Origin: Flavobacterium johnsoniae
GTDB lineage: Bacteria > Bacteroidota > Bacteroidia > Flavobacteriales > Flavobacteriaceae
Direction: 5' to 3'
NCBI RefSeq assembly: GCF_030388325.1
Contig: NZ_CP103794.1
Location: forward strand, 4,030,001 to 4,094,000
DNA: 64,000 nucleotides
This document shows positions 1 to 7,172 of the stretch, one piece after another. The notes under the pieces were generated by a model that saw nothing but the letters and a program-made list of their open reading frames with translations, had not been told where the DNA came from and made no database searches. Position numbers and translations under genes: made by a program. How positions within the stretch are numbered: the first letter of the stretch is position 1; each line of letters begins with the position of its first letter.

Positions 1-15
1 TAATTATATGTTTTT

Positions 16-240
16 ATGAATGCTGTATTGATATCTCTATGTGCATTAACGACATTTTCTTTATTTTTATCTTTTCGTTCGTTTAAGAAAGTTACAACAT
101 CATTAAATACTGTCCATAATATTGTAATATCAAAAATTTGTGCCATATTTTTATTTTCTATTTTAAGTTTGATGCTCTTTAATTATTACTCTAAAATTCG
201 CATACCTTTTACTGGTTTCTCGATATCCAAAGCCCTGTAG
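16..240 (+). CDS. Possible small membrane protein
   Basis: A 74-residue reading frame with two hydrophobic segments, at about residues 3-18 and 37-57, separated by a short basic stretch. An in-frame stop lies at bases 1-3, so it is not obviously the tail of a longer gene. It converges with the PIN_8 gene. I recognise no family. It may be a real small two-helix protein or a chance frame in AT-rich DNA; only its hydrophobic pattern supports it. Confidence 0.3.
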   Translation: MNAVLISLCALTTFSLFLSFRSFKKVTTSLNTVHNIVISKICAIFLFSILSLMLFNYYSKIRIPFTGFSISKAL

Positions 241-283
241 ATTTACATTTTTTCTAGTAATCGCTTTTCCTATACATTGCAAA

Positions 284-1564
284 TCATTTTTTTAAATAAT
301 TCTTCTTTATGATTTCATAATTGTCTAAAATTCTCATTCTTTTTAACTCCAATAATTTGAGTTCTTTAATAAGTTTTTCTTTTTCATCTTCTAGGCCAGC
401 CTCCAAATAACCTAAATTATGAGCGTATTCCCTTATATCATCTTTTGAATCACTCGTCTCATATAAATGATTTCGATATCTAGAAACCTTTTCATATTCA
501 CTATCATTAAAATCTATCTTTTCAATTACTGCATTTATATCATTTTCTACATGTTTAATATCTAAATTGAATTTTTCTGCAATATCGTAATCTCTGTATC
601 TTTGATAGTTTTCATCAATTAAGTTCTGAGCCTCTGTAATTGAGGTTTCTCTAATTTTATCATCTAATTCTTGTTTCGCATATTTTAAAAATGTGGATGT
701 ATTATAAATGTGAAATCTCTTTAATTTTTCACAATGATTATAGATTTCATTAAGTAATTCTTTTCTTGGCCCTAATTTTCTGCCTCTTTTTTCTTCCCAC
801 CAATCTTCTTTTACGTCACCAGTCACTAAAATAACATACTCATAATCAGTTTCTTTTGCAAATTTAATTATCTCTTTCCATAAATATAAATCTCCAAATC
901 TTCTTGTAAAAATTAAATCTTTATAAAAATGAGAACCTTCTTTTTTAATATCTTTATAACCTGGTGGAATATTATTTTTATATCTATTTTCTCCTTCCTT
1001 ATTTATAATATCAATCTCTTCTTTGGTGAATTCTTTTCCAATTTTATCTTTAAAAATATCAAGTAAAACATCTTTTATATTATCAATATTGTTTACGTCC
1101 AAATGTTCAGCTTCCGATTTTCTTAGATATTTTTTAAACTTCTTAAAAATTTTCAATGTATTCGTAAGTTCCCCATCATTAATATACTTAGAAGGATCAA
1201 TTTTGGAATGTCTTTGTGCTAGATTGAGTTTCTTAATTTCATCATGATAAGAATTATTAAGTTCAGTAATTTTACAGACATGTTCTTCGGTTAAATTCAT
1301 AACTTTAGAATACATACTTTTTTGTTCACCGATGATGTTTAACCTATTATTTAAAAATTCAAGTGCTACTTGAAAACCAATCCAAATTCTAGAATTGATA
1401 ATTGGATTTTGCAACACACCTAATAAATCATCTTTAGCTTGTAGAGGTAGTCTATACAAATCTAAAAGAACATTTGAATCAAAGATAAAAATACCTTTTT
1501 CCCAAATTTCCTTCACTTCATCTTCATTAATTTCTTTGTGTATTTTTTTTAAGTGTTCTATCAT
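284..1564 (-). CDS. PIN_8-type nuclease-like protein
   Basis: A 426-residue protein that looks like the 'PIN like domain' family (PIN_8, formerly DUF4935), a predicted metal-dependent ribonuclease fold. Acidic residues fit a PIN site: D29 and D35 in the FDSNVLLDLY motif, E69 in VALEF, D225 in FGDLYLW, and D250 and D254 in LVTGDVKEDWW. Residues 90-215 are a charged helical insert and the last 130 residues are mostly coiled coil. It lies downstream of the HigA-like gene on the same strand, 151 bases away, with a 21-base palindrome in that gap, so it may have its own regulated promoter. Members of this family occur in defence islands; the toxin or effector role here is inferred from context. Family assignment is fairly secure, function is not. 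Confidence 0.75.
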   Translation of the reverse strand: MIEHLKKIHKEINEDEVKEIWEKGIFIFDSNVLLDLYRLPLQAKDDLLGVLQNPIINSRIWIGFQVALEFLNNRLNIIGEQKSMYSKVMNLTEEHVCKITELNNSYHDEIKKLNLAQRHSKIDPSKYINDGELTNTLKIFKKFKKYLRKSEAEHLDVNNIDNIKDVLLDIFKDKIGKEFTKEEIDIINKEGENRYKNNIPPGYKDIKKEGSHFYKDLIFTRRFGDLYLWKEIIKFAKETDYEYVILVTGDVKEDWWEEKRGRKLGPRKELLNEIYNHCEKLKRFHIYNTSTFLKYAKQELDDKIRETSITEAQNLIDENYQRYRDYDIAEKFNLDIKHVENDINAVIEKIDFNDSEYEKVSRYRNHLYETSDSKDDIREYAHNLGYLEAGLEDEKEKLIKELKLLELKRMRILDNYEIIKKNYLKK

Positions 1565-1619
1565 TTGTTAATTGAGTATAAAGTAATTATAATTGCCATA
1601 GAATATTTTTCTAACATGC

Positions 1620-1640
1620 ATAAAATTCACTGAATTTTAT
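1620..1640. promoter_or_regulatory. 21-base palindrome upstream of the PIN_8 gene
   Basis: Two perfect 10-base arms, ATAAAATTCA and TGAATTTTAT, flank one central C. The site is 56 bases upstream of the PIN_8 start, in the only sizeable gap between consecutive genes of the operon-like cluster. Its size and symmetry suit a dimeric helix-turn-helix repressor, and the adjacent HigA-like protein is the obvious candidate. Binding is inference. Confidence 0.4.
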
Positions 1641-1715
1641 AAATCAGCTTCTTATATATGATAAAAAACATAGTAAATTGTATTCTGAATAAACTAATTT
1701 AATAAATCCTGATTT

Positions 1716-1970
1716 TCAACTATTTTTTCTCTCTTGTAAATCATATTTATCCTGTAAACGTAAAAATAAATCAGCAGTACCCCCAAATACAGTTTCTAAT
1801 TTTGAGGCTAAATCAGGAGATATTTTTGCGTGCCCATTTAAGACATTGTTAATATCTAGTAAACTATAATCTAACAATTTAGCAATTTTACTAACAGAAA
1901 GCTTTCTTCCTTCAACCAATTCCATTTTTAAAATTTCTCCTGGATGAACGTTTCTCATTTTTCTTTCCAT
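1716..1970 (-). CDS. HigA-like XRE antitoxin, no adjacent HigB
   Basis: An 84-residue single-domain helix-turn-helix protein of the HigA addiction-module family. The hallmarks are the NVHPGEIL start, the helix-turn-helix at about residues 24-50 with NGHAKISPDLA, and a final LFLRLQDKYDLQE matching the family's usual 'W/F-L-x-LQ-x-x-YDL' end. HigA proteins normally bind both the HigB toxin and DNA. The gene immediately upstream (5 bases) is an AAA+ ATPase rather than higB, and the next downstream gene is a PIN_8 nuclease. It may therefore act as an operon repressor or as the antidote to an unrelated partner. The family call is strong; the role is inferred. Confidence 0.8.
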   Translation of the reverse strand: MERKMRNVHPGEILKMELVEGRKLSVSKIAKLLDYSLLDINNVLNGHAKISPDLASKLETVFGGTADLFLRLQDKYDLQERKNS

Positions 1971-1975
1971 AATAT

Positions 1976-3145
1976 TTATAAATTTCGTGGCTTAACTAAA
2001 CATTCAACAAATGCGTTCTTTATACTTTTGTTTAAATCACGCATGTTTTTAAATTGACTAACATTAACTTTTTCAAGAATTTCTTCTTGAATGCTTTCCG
2101 GTAAACTTTTTTCAAAGTGTTTTTCAAATTTTTCAACTATCGATTTTATTCTAAAATCTACAAATTTTTGTTTATCGCGATGAAATAAAAGAGTAAAATA
2201 TCCTTTGTAATCAAAACGCGATCTTAACTCAGGAGAAATTATTTCAGTGAAATCTTGTTTACTAATATTAGAGGTAAAAATTATAATAAAGCCATTTAAG
2301 TCAATTTCTTCAGTTAAAGAACTTGACATTTTTCCATTTTCAAGAACGTCTAAAAAATAGTTAAAAAGTGTAGAATTAGATTTTTCAAACTCATCAATCA
2401 AAATTAAACCAATATCTGAGTTTTTAACACGTATAAATATTTCACCTTCCTCACTTCCGATATATCCTCTAGGACTTCCTATTAAGGAATTCAAAGAATT
2501 ATCACTACTATAATTACCAAAGTTGATTTTTGCTAATTTTCCTTTTCCTCCCAAACATCTATGAATTGCTCTAGCGACCTCAGTTTTACCAACACCAGAA
2601 TCACCCATTAAAAATAGAGACAAAATTTTATGTTCTCCAAGCTTATTAAATACTCTAAAATTTGTTATTAATTTATTAAAATCATCTTTAAATTTTTCGT
2701 GACCATATAATTCAGAAGAAAATGCTTTTAAAAAATCATAGACCTCTTCATTACTTAAATCGATAATTTTTCTATGTTCTAAAGGTTTAACAAATTTTAC
2801 TTCAGAAGCATCATTTACAATTATTCCTTCAACAACTTCTAAATCATTAAATTCATAAAAGCAAAATCTCAGTTCATATTCAAAAAGTTCTCTATGTTCT
2901 TTATCAGAAATAAAAATTATATTTTCGTCAAAAAAAGGAAAAAGACTTTCTGCGTTGTATTGTAAAGAATTGAGACCTGCAATTGAAGAAATGTCAATTA
3001 TCTGGCTATATTCATCTGCGTCATGCGCAAGCTCAAAATTACGCATGAAGTCAGTAACAGTTATTATTTTAAAACCTTCTTCTTCTTTACTTTTTTTATA
3101 ATAATCGAAATAGTTTTTATCGTAAAATAAAAGTTCTTGTATCAT
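1976..3145 (-). CDS. ClpB-type AAA+ ATPase with unique N-terminal region
   Basis: A 389-residue protein. Residues 1-150 match nothing I know. Residues 165-380 form an AAA+ module of the AAA_2/ClpA-ClpB second-domain type: Walker A GDSGVGKT at 181-188, a pore-loop-like GYIG at 227-230 within GSPRGYIGSEEGE, Walker B LILIDE at 247-252, sensor TSN at 291-293, and arginine-finger candidates R308 and R310 in SPELRSRFD. It has one ATPase ring domain and lacks the ClpB middle domain and first ring, so it is not a housekeeping disaggregase. It sits 5 bases from both neighbours in a tight operon. A remodelling or switch role in a defence module is inferred. Confidence 0.8.
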   Translation of the reverse strand: MIQELLFYDKNYFDYYKKSKEEEGFKIITVTDFMRNFELAHDADEYSQIIDISSIAGLNSLQYNAESLFPFFDENIIFISDKEHRELFEYELRFCFYEFNDLEVVEGIIVNDASEVKFVKPLEHRKIIDLSNEEVYDFLKAFSSELYGHEKFKDDFNKLITNFRVFNKLGEHKILSLFLMGDSGVGKTEVARAIHRCLGGKGKLAKINFGNYSSDNSLNSLIGSPRGYIGSEEGEIFIRVKNSDIGLILIDEFEKSNSTLFNYFLDVLENGKMSSSLTEEIDLNGFIIIFTSNISKQDFTEIISPELRSRFDYKGYFTLLFHRDKQKFVDFRIKSIVEKFEKHFEKSLPESIQEEILEKVNVSQFKNMRDLNKSIKNAFVECLVKPRNL

Positions 3146-3150
3146 TGTAA

Positions 3151-4005
3151 TTATTTAGGAAATGTCACATTCTGAACAATAGCTAATAAATCGATATAAT
3201 GAAACTCTTTATTACTTTGCGCAGTACTTGCAAACCAAAAATTATTGTTTGTTTCACTTTGATATTGGCTATCTTGAATCTCTTCATTAACTGGGCTATT
3301 CAAAAGATTTTGCATAGACCCTAGTTCTTGAAAAAACTCTAAAGAATTTTTTAACGCCTCAATCTTAATTTTTCCTTTGTACAGGCCAACTATCGAAACT
3401 TTTCCGATAAACAAATCATCTACACTATAAGAACTCTCGAATTCACTTTCGAAAGTAAGAGGTATTTTCACTAAAATAGCTTCTTCACTACCTTCTAACA
3501 TTCCCTTCATTTTATAAGCGTAATCTTTAAACATTGAATTAAAAAGATTGTTGATATCAAAACCATTTGCTCCTGGAACACTCATTCCTTTGAATGATCC
3601 GCTGGTAAATAGTTTTACAGTTCTTAATTCAGGCTCATTTTCGAGAGATAAAGTAACATTTTCAATTTTAACCAATTGACCTTCTTTTAGATTGTTAAAA
3701 TTATTTGTCCGTTCACTACGTTCTATTATCTCACTCAAAATGATAGATTTCGTAGTTTTTATTTCAAATGTTTCTAGAACTTTTTGTGAGTCAGATTTAG
3801 AATTTTTATGAGAAGCTTCGGCATTAATTCCAATACCAGTGTTGAAAAAATTTAAAAAATTAACTCCAAGTTTAGCTTTATAATCAATTTGTGTTTGATC
3901 AGCCGAATCTGTTTGTTTTTCACGATTCAACGTTATAACATTACTCAACATCATCTTGATTTCGTAAACTTTAGGGAAATTTATATAGTAAATGTTAAAT
4001 ATCAT
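3151..4005 (-). CDS. Unknown protein, possibly DUF6414-like
   Basis: A 284-residue soluble protein with no signal peptide or membrane segment. After a short N-terminal strand region (FNIYYINFPKVYEIKMML), residues 45-75 hold a glycine- and serine-rich LGVNFLNFF...GIGINAEAS stretch, then TFEIKTTKSIILSEII and an alternating strand pattern around LVKIENVTLSLENEPEL. This order recalls DUF6414 proteins, but from memory and without alignment, so it is a weak call. It starts 1 base after the upstream stop and ends 5 bases before the AAA+ gene, so translational coupling is likely and a shared function with the ATPase is plausible. Confidence 0.6.
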   Translation of the reverse strand: MIFNIYYINFPKVYEIKMMLSNVITLNREKQTDSADQTQIDYKAKLGVNFLNFFNTGIGINAEASHKNSKSDSQKVLETFEIKTTKSIILSEIIERSERTNNFNNLKEGQLVKIENVTLSLENEPELRTVKLFTSGSFKGMSVPGANGFDINNLFNSMFKDYAYKMKGMLEGSEEAILVKIPLTFESEFESSYSVDDLFIGKVSIVGLYKGKIKIEALKNSLEFFQELGSMQNLLNSPVNEEIQDSQYQSETNNNFWFASTAQSNKEFHYIDLLAIVQNVTFPK

Positions 4006-4006
4006 A

Positions 4007-4825
4007 TTAAATTATTTTATTTGAAAATTCCTTACATATCATTCCTAACCTATTTATTAGTTCATTGCTAACCATACTCAATTGATTAGTATGTATTAAC
4101 AATCTTGTAGGTTTTTCTAAATTATCAAAATGAATATTAATATATTCGTTTTGCAGTCGCTCTGAATATTTTTGGGAGAGGTCTTCATTAAAGTTAATTT
4201 GGAAAACATTTTCCAAATCAATTTTAAAATCTCTCACATAATGTCCCACAGCAAGAATTATGATAGGAAAATCTCTAAAGAAATTAGAATTAAATAATTC
4301 TTTTCGAAGTTCAATACTAGCTGCTCTTTTATTCTTTGGAACATCTTTACTGTAACTTCCTGTTTCCTGATTTAATTCTGAACAAAAAGATAGTTCATGA
4401 AAATTAATGAACTCGCTCGGAACACCGTTAAAGTAAATCGAATCAATAATTTTTTGGTAATTATACCATGTCTTGCTAGTACCACAATGACCACTGATGA
4501 TTTTACCACTTTTATCTCTTCTTTCTACTTTATTGATTTGTCCTTTATAAGGATATAAACTATTAAATATTGGTTTTCTATCTTTTATAAACCAATTATC
4601 TACATCATTAAGTTGTTTATTTGTACTGCAATTTAGATTCCAGTCAATAGTATTTTTAGAATATTCTTCTTCATATTGACCTGCTGATTTTTCTTTATCA
4701 ATAGCAGCTTCCTTACCTATAAATAGAATTTTTGAATTTGGATTACCTGAACCTATAAATAATCTCTTATTTTTTGCTAGCTGAATTACTTCCTTAAAAT
4801 TAGAATTATAAACTACTTCGTTCAT
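4007..4825 (-). CDS. Uracil-DNA-glycosylase-fold-like protein
   Basis: A 272-residue protein with features of the uracil-DNA glycosylase superfamily. The N-terminal GNPNSKILFIGKEAA (about residues 27-41) sits where the family has its 'P-x-x-xILxVGxxP' strand and catalytic loop, and the C-terminal LLIHTNQLSM (about residues 243-252) resembles the HPSxxS DNA-intercalation loop. Between them IIILAVGHYVRD matches the central strand. The usual catalytic Asp or Asn motif is replaced by GKEAAID, so the activity may be altered or lost. Its start overlaps the preceding coiled-coil gene by 4 bases (ATGA). It could be a base-modification sensor or nuclease in a defence context; the fold call is moderate and the function unknown. 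Confidence 0.6.
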   Translation of the reverse strand: MNEVVYNSNFKEVIQLAKNKRLFIGSGNPNSKILFIGKEAAIDKEKSAGQYEEEYSKNTIDWNLNCSTNKQLNDVDNWFIKDRKPIFNSLYPYKGQINKVERRDKSGKIISGHCGTSKTWYNYQKIIDSIYFNGVPSEFINFHELSFCSELNQETGSYSKDVPKNKRAASIELRKELFNSNFFRDFPIIILAVGHYVRDFKIDLENVFQINFNEDLSQKYSERLQNEYINIHFDNLEKPTRLLIHTNQLSMVSNELINRLGMICKEFSNKII

Positions 4826-5037
4826 TTTTTCAAATTTGAAATTTTTTCTTTCTCTTTTTTAATTTGGTATTTCAATGTATCTATCTTCTCCTTAGCACTT
4901 TTTCTATAATGAGCTTGTGTCTTGTTGACATTATTTTTCTTTATAGTTTCAATTTGCTTTTGAAAATTTTCTATTCGCTTTTTACAATTCTCTATTTCTA
5001 ACTTAGAATCTGATGAAAATAATGAAAATAATCCCAT
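4822..5037 (-). CDS. Small coiled-coil protein, first gene of operon
   Basis: A 71-residue protein. The start MGLFSLFSSDSK is followed from residue 14 to the end by charged heptad-like helix rich in K, E, I and L, with no other domain. It overlaps the downstream UDG-like gene by 4 bases, which supports it being translated. It may be an oligomerisation or scaffold subunit. MGLFS-type starts are common in small Bacteroidota membrane-edge proteins, but no clear membrane segment is present. Confidence 0.55.
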   Translation of the reverse strand: MGLFSLFSSDSKLEIENCKKRIENFQKQIETIKKNNVNKTQAHYRKSAKEKIDTLKYQIKKEKEKISNLKK

Positions 5038-5345
5038 GTTATTTTTGTTTTACTTTTTAATATTTTTCACTTTACTATCTGTTATTTTAAATAACATCAA
5101 TTAATAATTTTTCATTGCTGTTTTTATAAATTTAATTACTGAAAGAAATTCCTATCAATTTAATACTCACAAAAGCTCTCAAACAAAAGTTATAAATCTT
5201 TCTTTATAAAAATTAGAAATGCTAAATATATTTAATATAAACTTAAGCAAAGTACGGAAAACCGTAATATCATTAAAAATATTATTCTTTTAGTTTCTTT
5301 TAATATGCTTTGATTAACAATAATTTATTTGAAAAGAAAATTAAT
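5038..5345. other. Gene-free gap upstream of the operon
   Basis: A 308-base AT-rich stretch between the operon's first gene and the frameshifted gene. It holds the 17-base palindrome at 5080-5096 and a short hairpin TACGG-AAAA-CCGTA at 5253-5266. I found no convincing TAnnTTTG promoter on the minus strand and no plausible reading frame. Confidence 0.5.
5080..5096. promoter_or_regulatory. 17-base palindrome, candidate operator
   Basis: Perfect arms TGTTATTT and AAATAACA flank one central T, 43 bases upstream of the first gene of the defence-like operon. Position and symmetry suit repressor binding, for example by the HigA-like protein of the same operon. It does not share a clear core with the palindrome at 1620-1640, so one protein may not bind both. 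Confidence 0.35.
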
Positions 5346-5761
5346 TTATACAAAGTCGAAAATAACTTTCTCAAGTTCCACATTTAAAAAAGTTTCATAC
5401 AAACAATCATAACTAAAATCAGTCAAATATTCATCTTCGATCTCCTCTTCATATTCAGCAGTAAATTTAACCAATACAAAAGATGAAAATATAAATTGAT
5501 ATTCCATTCTAAAGCGTTCGTAGTCTTCCGCTAAACTTAAATAGATTGTTTTCAAAGATTTTAGATTAAGTTCTCCATTATTTTTTTCCAGGTTACATAA
5601 AGTTAGAAAATCAATACAATGTCTTATGAACTCTAATGAAGTAAAAAACCTAAACCACGATTAGTTTTCCATTCAGGAAAAGACATATCCATAAAATGAA
5701 TTATTTCTGTAAACAATTCTGTTTCTGAATGTTCATTCATCAAATCATAATACTCCATCAT
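5346..5761 (-). pseudogene. Frameshifted hypothetical gene
   Basis: Two same-strand reading frames join at a run of six T on the minus strand (bases 5643-5648). The first half begins with ATG at 5761 and reads MMEYYDLMNEHSETELF and on to GLGF before hitting a stop just past the run. The second half reads on without a start codon of its own as FTSLEFIRHCIDFL, ending FDFV at 5346. One extra T would give a single acidic protein of about 139 residues. The frame from 5555 alone would need a TTG start. This could be a true inactivating mutation, slippage-dependent expression or a sequencing error. I recognise no family. Confidence 0.55.
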
Positions 5762-5791
5762 AAAAAAATATTAAATAGATAATTTTATTAA

Positions 5792-5935
5792 TTAATAAAT
5801 TAAGAAGTATACTTTTATAATATTATAAAAGTATACTTCTTCTGAAAAATTAAACATATTAAAAATTGAATTATTGATTTCTAACGCAGTCTTCAATTTT
5901 AGTGTAGAGCTTTCTCCTTTTCGTTTATAATCCAT
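5792..5935 (-). CDS. Possible 47-residue small protein
   Basis: An ATG-started frame beginning MDYKRKGESSTLKLKTALEI and ending FLIY. Its second half is encoded by the 40-bp palindrome at 5802-5841, which makes the tail look incidental. The N-terminal half is basic and could form a helix. Support is only length and start codon. The rest of the 5762-6085 gap (to base 6085) shows a small TGTG-TAAA-CACA dyad near 6045 and nothing else I can name. Confidence 0.2.
   Translation of the reverse strand: MDYKRKGESSTLKLKTALEINNSIFNMFNFSEEVYFYNIIKVYFLIY
5802..5841. repeat. 40-bp perfect palindrome without a loop
   Basis: Each arm is 20 bases. The left arm is AAGAAGTATACTTTTATAAT and the right arm is its exact reverse complement, with the centre between 5821 and 5822. 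Each arm also contains the smaller palindrome AAGTATACTT. It lies 41 bases upstream of the frameshifted gene at 5761. With no spacer it is a poor Rho-independent terminator and better fits tandem operator half-sites or a cruciform. Its role is unknown. Confidence 0.7.
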
Positions 5936-6085
5936 ATTTTTTTCTTTAAATTAGAAATACGACTTTGGAGTATTTCTTTCCCGATAGGGCGAGATGGTTG
6001 TCCATATAAGAAACTCAAAATCGTAGATTTTTGGTTTTGACATATGTGTAAACACACCTTGCTAAATGAATAAGTAATTATTTTT

Positions 6086-6931
6086 TTATTCCCCTTTGGT
6101 TAACCATTCATTTAAATCTTTATGGTTTTTATACAACTTTCTAAGATCTAAAGAGCCAGGAAATTGCTCCAAAATTATAATAGTATATTTATCTCCCGTT
6201 TGATCATTATCCAAGTACAATTCTATCTTTTCATACTTTTCTAAAAGAGCTATCTTTTTTACTAATAGAGCTGTAGAATTTAAAATCAAATAATCGGATT
6301 GCTCCAGATTTTTACTATGCCTAATTTGGACAAATGATAAGTAATCGAAAAAACCTTCAAAAATCCGTAGTGTTTGAGATTGGTTTGAAATTAGACTGAC
6401 ATCCTTTTTACCAATACATAATTTAGCATACTTAGATCTGATTTCAAAACCACCACTTTTATTTTCAAAACCGATTGCAAAATATTTTTTATCATTGACG
6501 ATATAATGAACTTCTTTCAGATTGTTTTCTTTTTCAAACTTTAAAATATTCCTGCTTGTCAAATATTGAATTAGAGCCAAATGTCGAATTTCAATTACTT
6601 TTTCAATTTTGATATTACTTTCTAAATTTACTGGAGGTTCAAAAATTTGCTTTTGAAAAGAAAAAAAAGTGTCGAACTTCTCAAGATAACTTAAAGCTTC
6701 TGAAACGCTAAAACCAAATTTGAATATTACAAAATCAATCGCATTTCCACCTTTTTGTTCGCCATGATCAAAGAAGCGATTTAGAGTTCTGCTTAGTTTA
6801 AAAGAAGCGGTTTTTTCGACTCTAAAAGGAGACAAATACCAACTTTCATTTTCATTTGATTTTATCGGTTCGTATCCTAAATTTTCAAGTATTTTTTCTA
6901 TCGAAATTTCTCTTGCTTGGGTCGAATTCAT
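6086..6931 (-). CDS. Toprim primase of mobile element
   Basis: A 281-residue DnaG-like primase as found on plasmids and small integrative elements. Residues 1-85 form a degenerate CHC2-type domain (WYLSPFRVEKTASF, then FFDHGEQKGGNAIDFV) that lacks the zinc-binding Cys and His. Residues 185-280 form the Toprim domain with E192 in FEGFFDYLS and D241/D243 in YLDNDQTG. I start at 6931 because AGGAAAA lies 7 bases upstream and because a start further upstream (7030) would run the coding sequence through the iteron repeats. With the helicase gene it should provide replication initiation for the element. Confidence 0.85.
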   Translation of the reverse strand: MNSTQAREISIEKILENLGYEPIKSNENESWYLSPFRVEKTASFKLSRTLNRFFDHGEQKGGNAIDFVIFKFGFSVSEALSYLEKFDTFFSFQKQIFEPPVNLESNIKIEKVIEIRHLALIQYLTSRNILKFEKENNLKEVHYIVNDKKYFAIGFENKSGGFEIRSKYAKLCIGKKDVSLISNQSQTLRIFEGFFDYLSFVQIRHSKNLEQSDYLILNSTALLVKKIALLEKYEKIELYLDNDQTGDKYTIIILEQFPGSLDLRKLYKNHKDLNEWLTKGE

Positions 6932-6969
6932 GTGTTTTCCTGTTTTAGGTTTAAAAAAGTTAAAAAAAA

Positions 6970-7172
6970 TGATGATTTGATGACAATATGCTCTAAAGCT
7001 AATACTGGTAAGAGCTGAGGCTGTCATCAAAATGTCATCAAATCATCAAAATTTGCTACTTTTTTTATCTGTCATCATTTTCTTGTCATCATTTTTATTT
7101 TTGATGATAAAATGATGACAGCTTTAAGTCTTATAAATAAAGGGCTGAACTTATACTGTCATCAAATCATCA
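6970..7172. repeat. Iteron-like TGTCATCA repeats, candidate replication origin
   Basis: The 16-mer TGTCATCAAATCATCA occurs at 7033-7048 and 7157-7172 and as its reverse complement at 6970-6985. The core TGTCATCA occurs also at 7022, 7070 and 7084, and inverted at 7113-7120. That makes at least seven copies in about 200 bases, between the helicase and primase genes, with the last copy overlapping the helicase stop codon. The intervening DNA is very AT-rich, as expected for an unwinding element. Iterons beside replication genes usually bind the initiator. An origin function is inferred from arrangement. Confidence 0.7.

Noticed and set aside
6932..7030. Extended N-terminus for the primase starting at 7030
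   Set aside because: It would encode unlikely residues through the iteron repeats. The ATG at 6931 has a ribosome-binding-like AGGAAAA and a normal Toprim primase start.
7021..7172. TCATCA repeats as a CRISPR array
   Set aside because: The units are 8-16 bases, unevenly spaced and in both orientations, with no spacer-like segments or cas genes.
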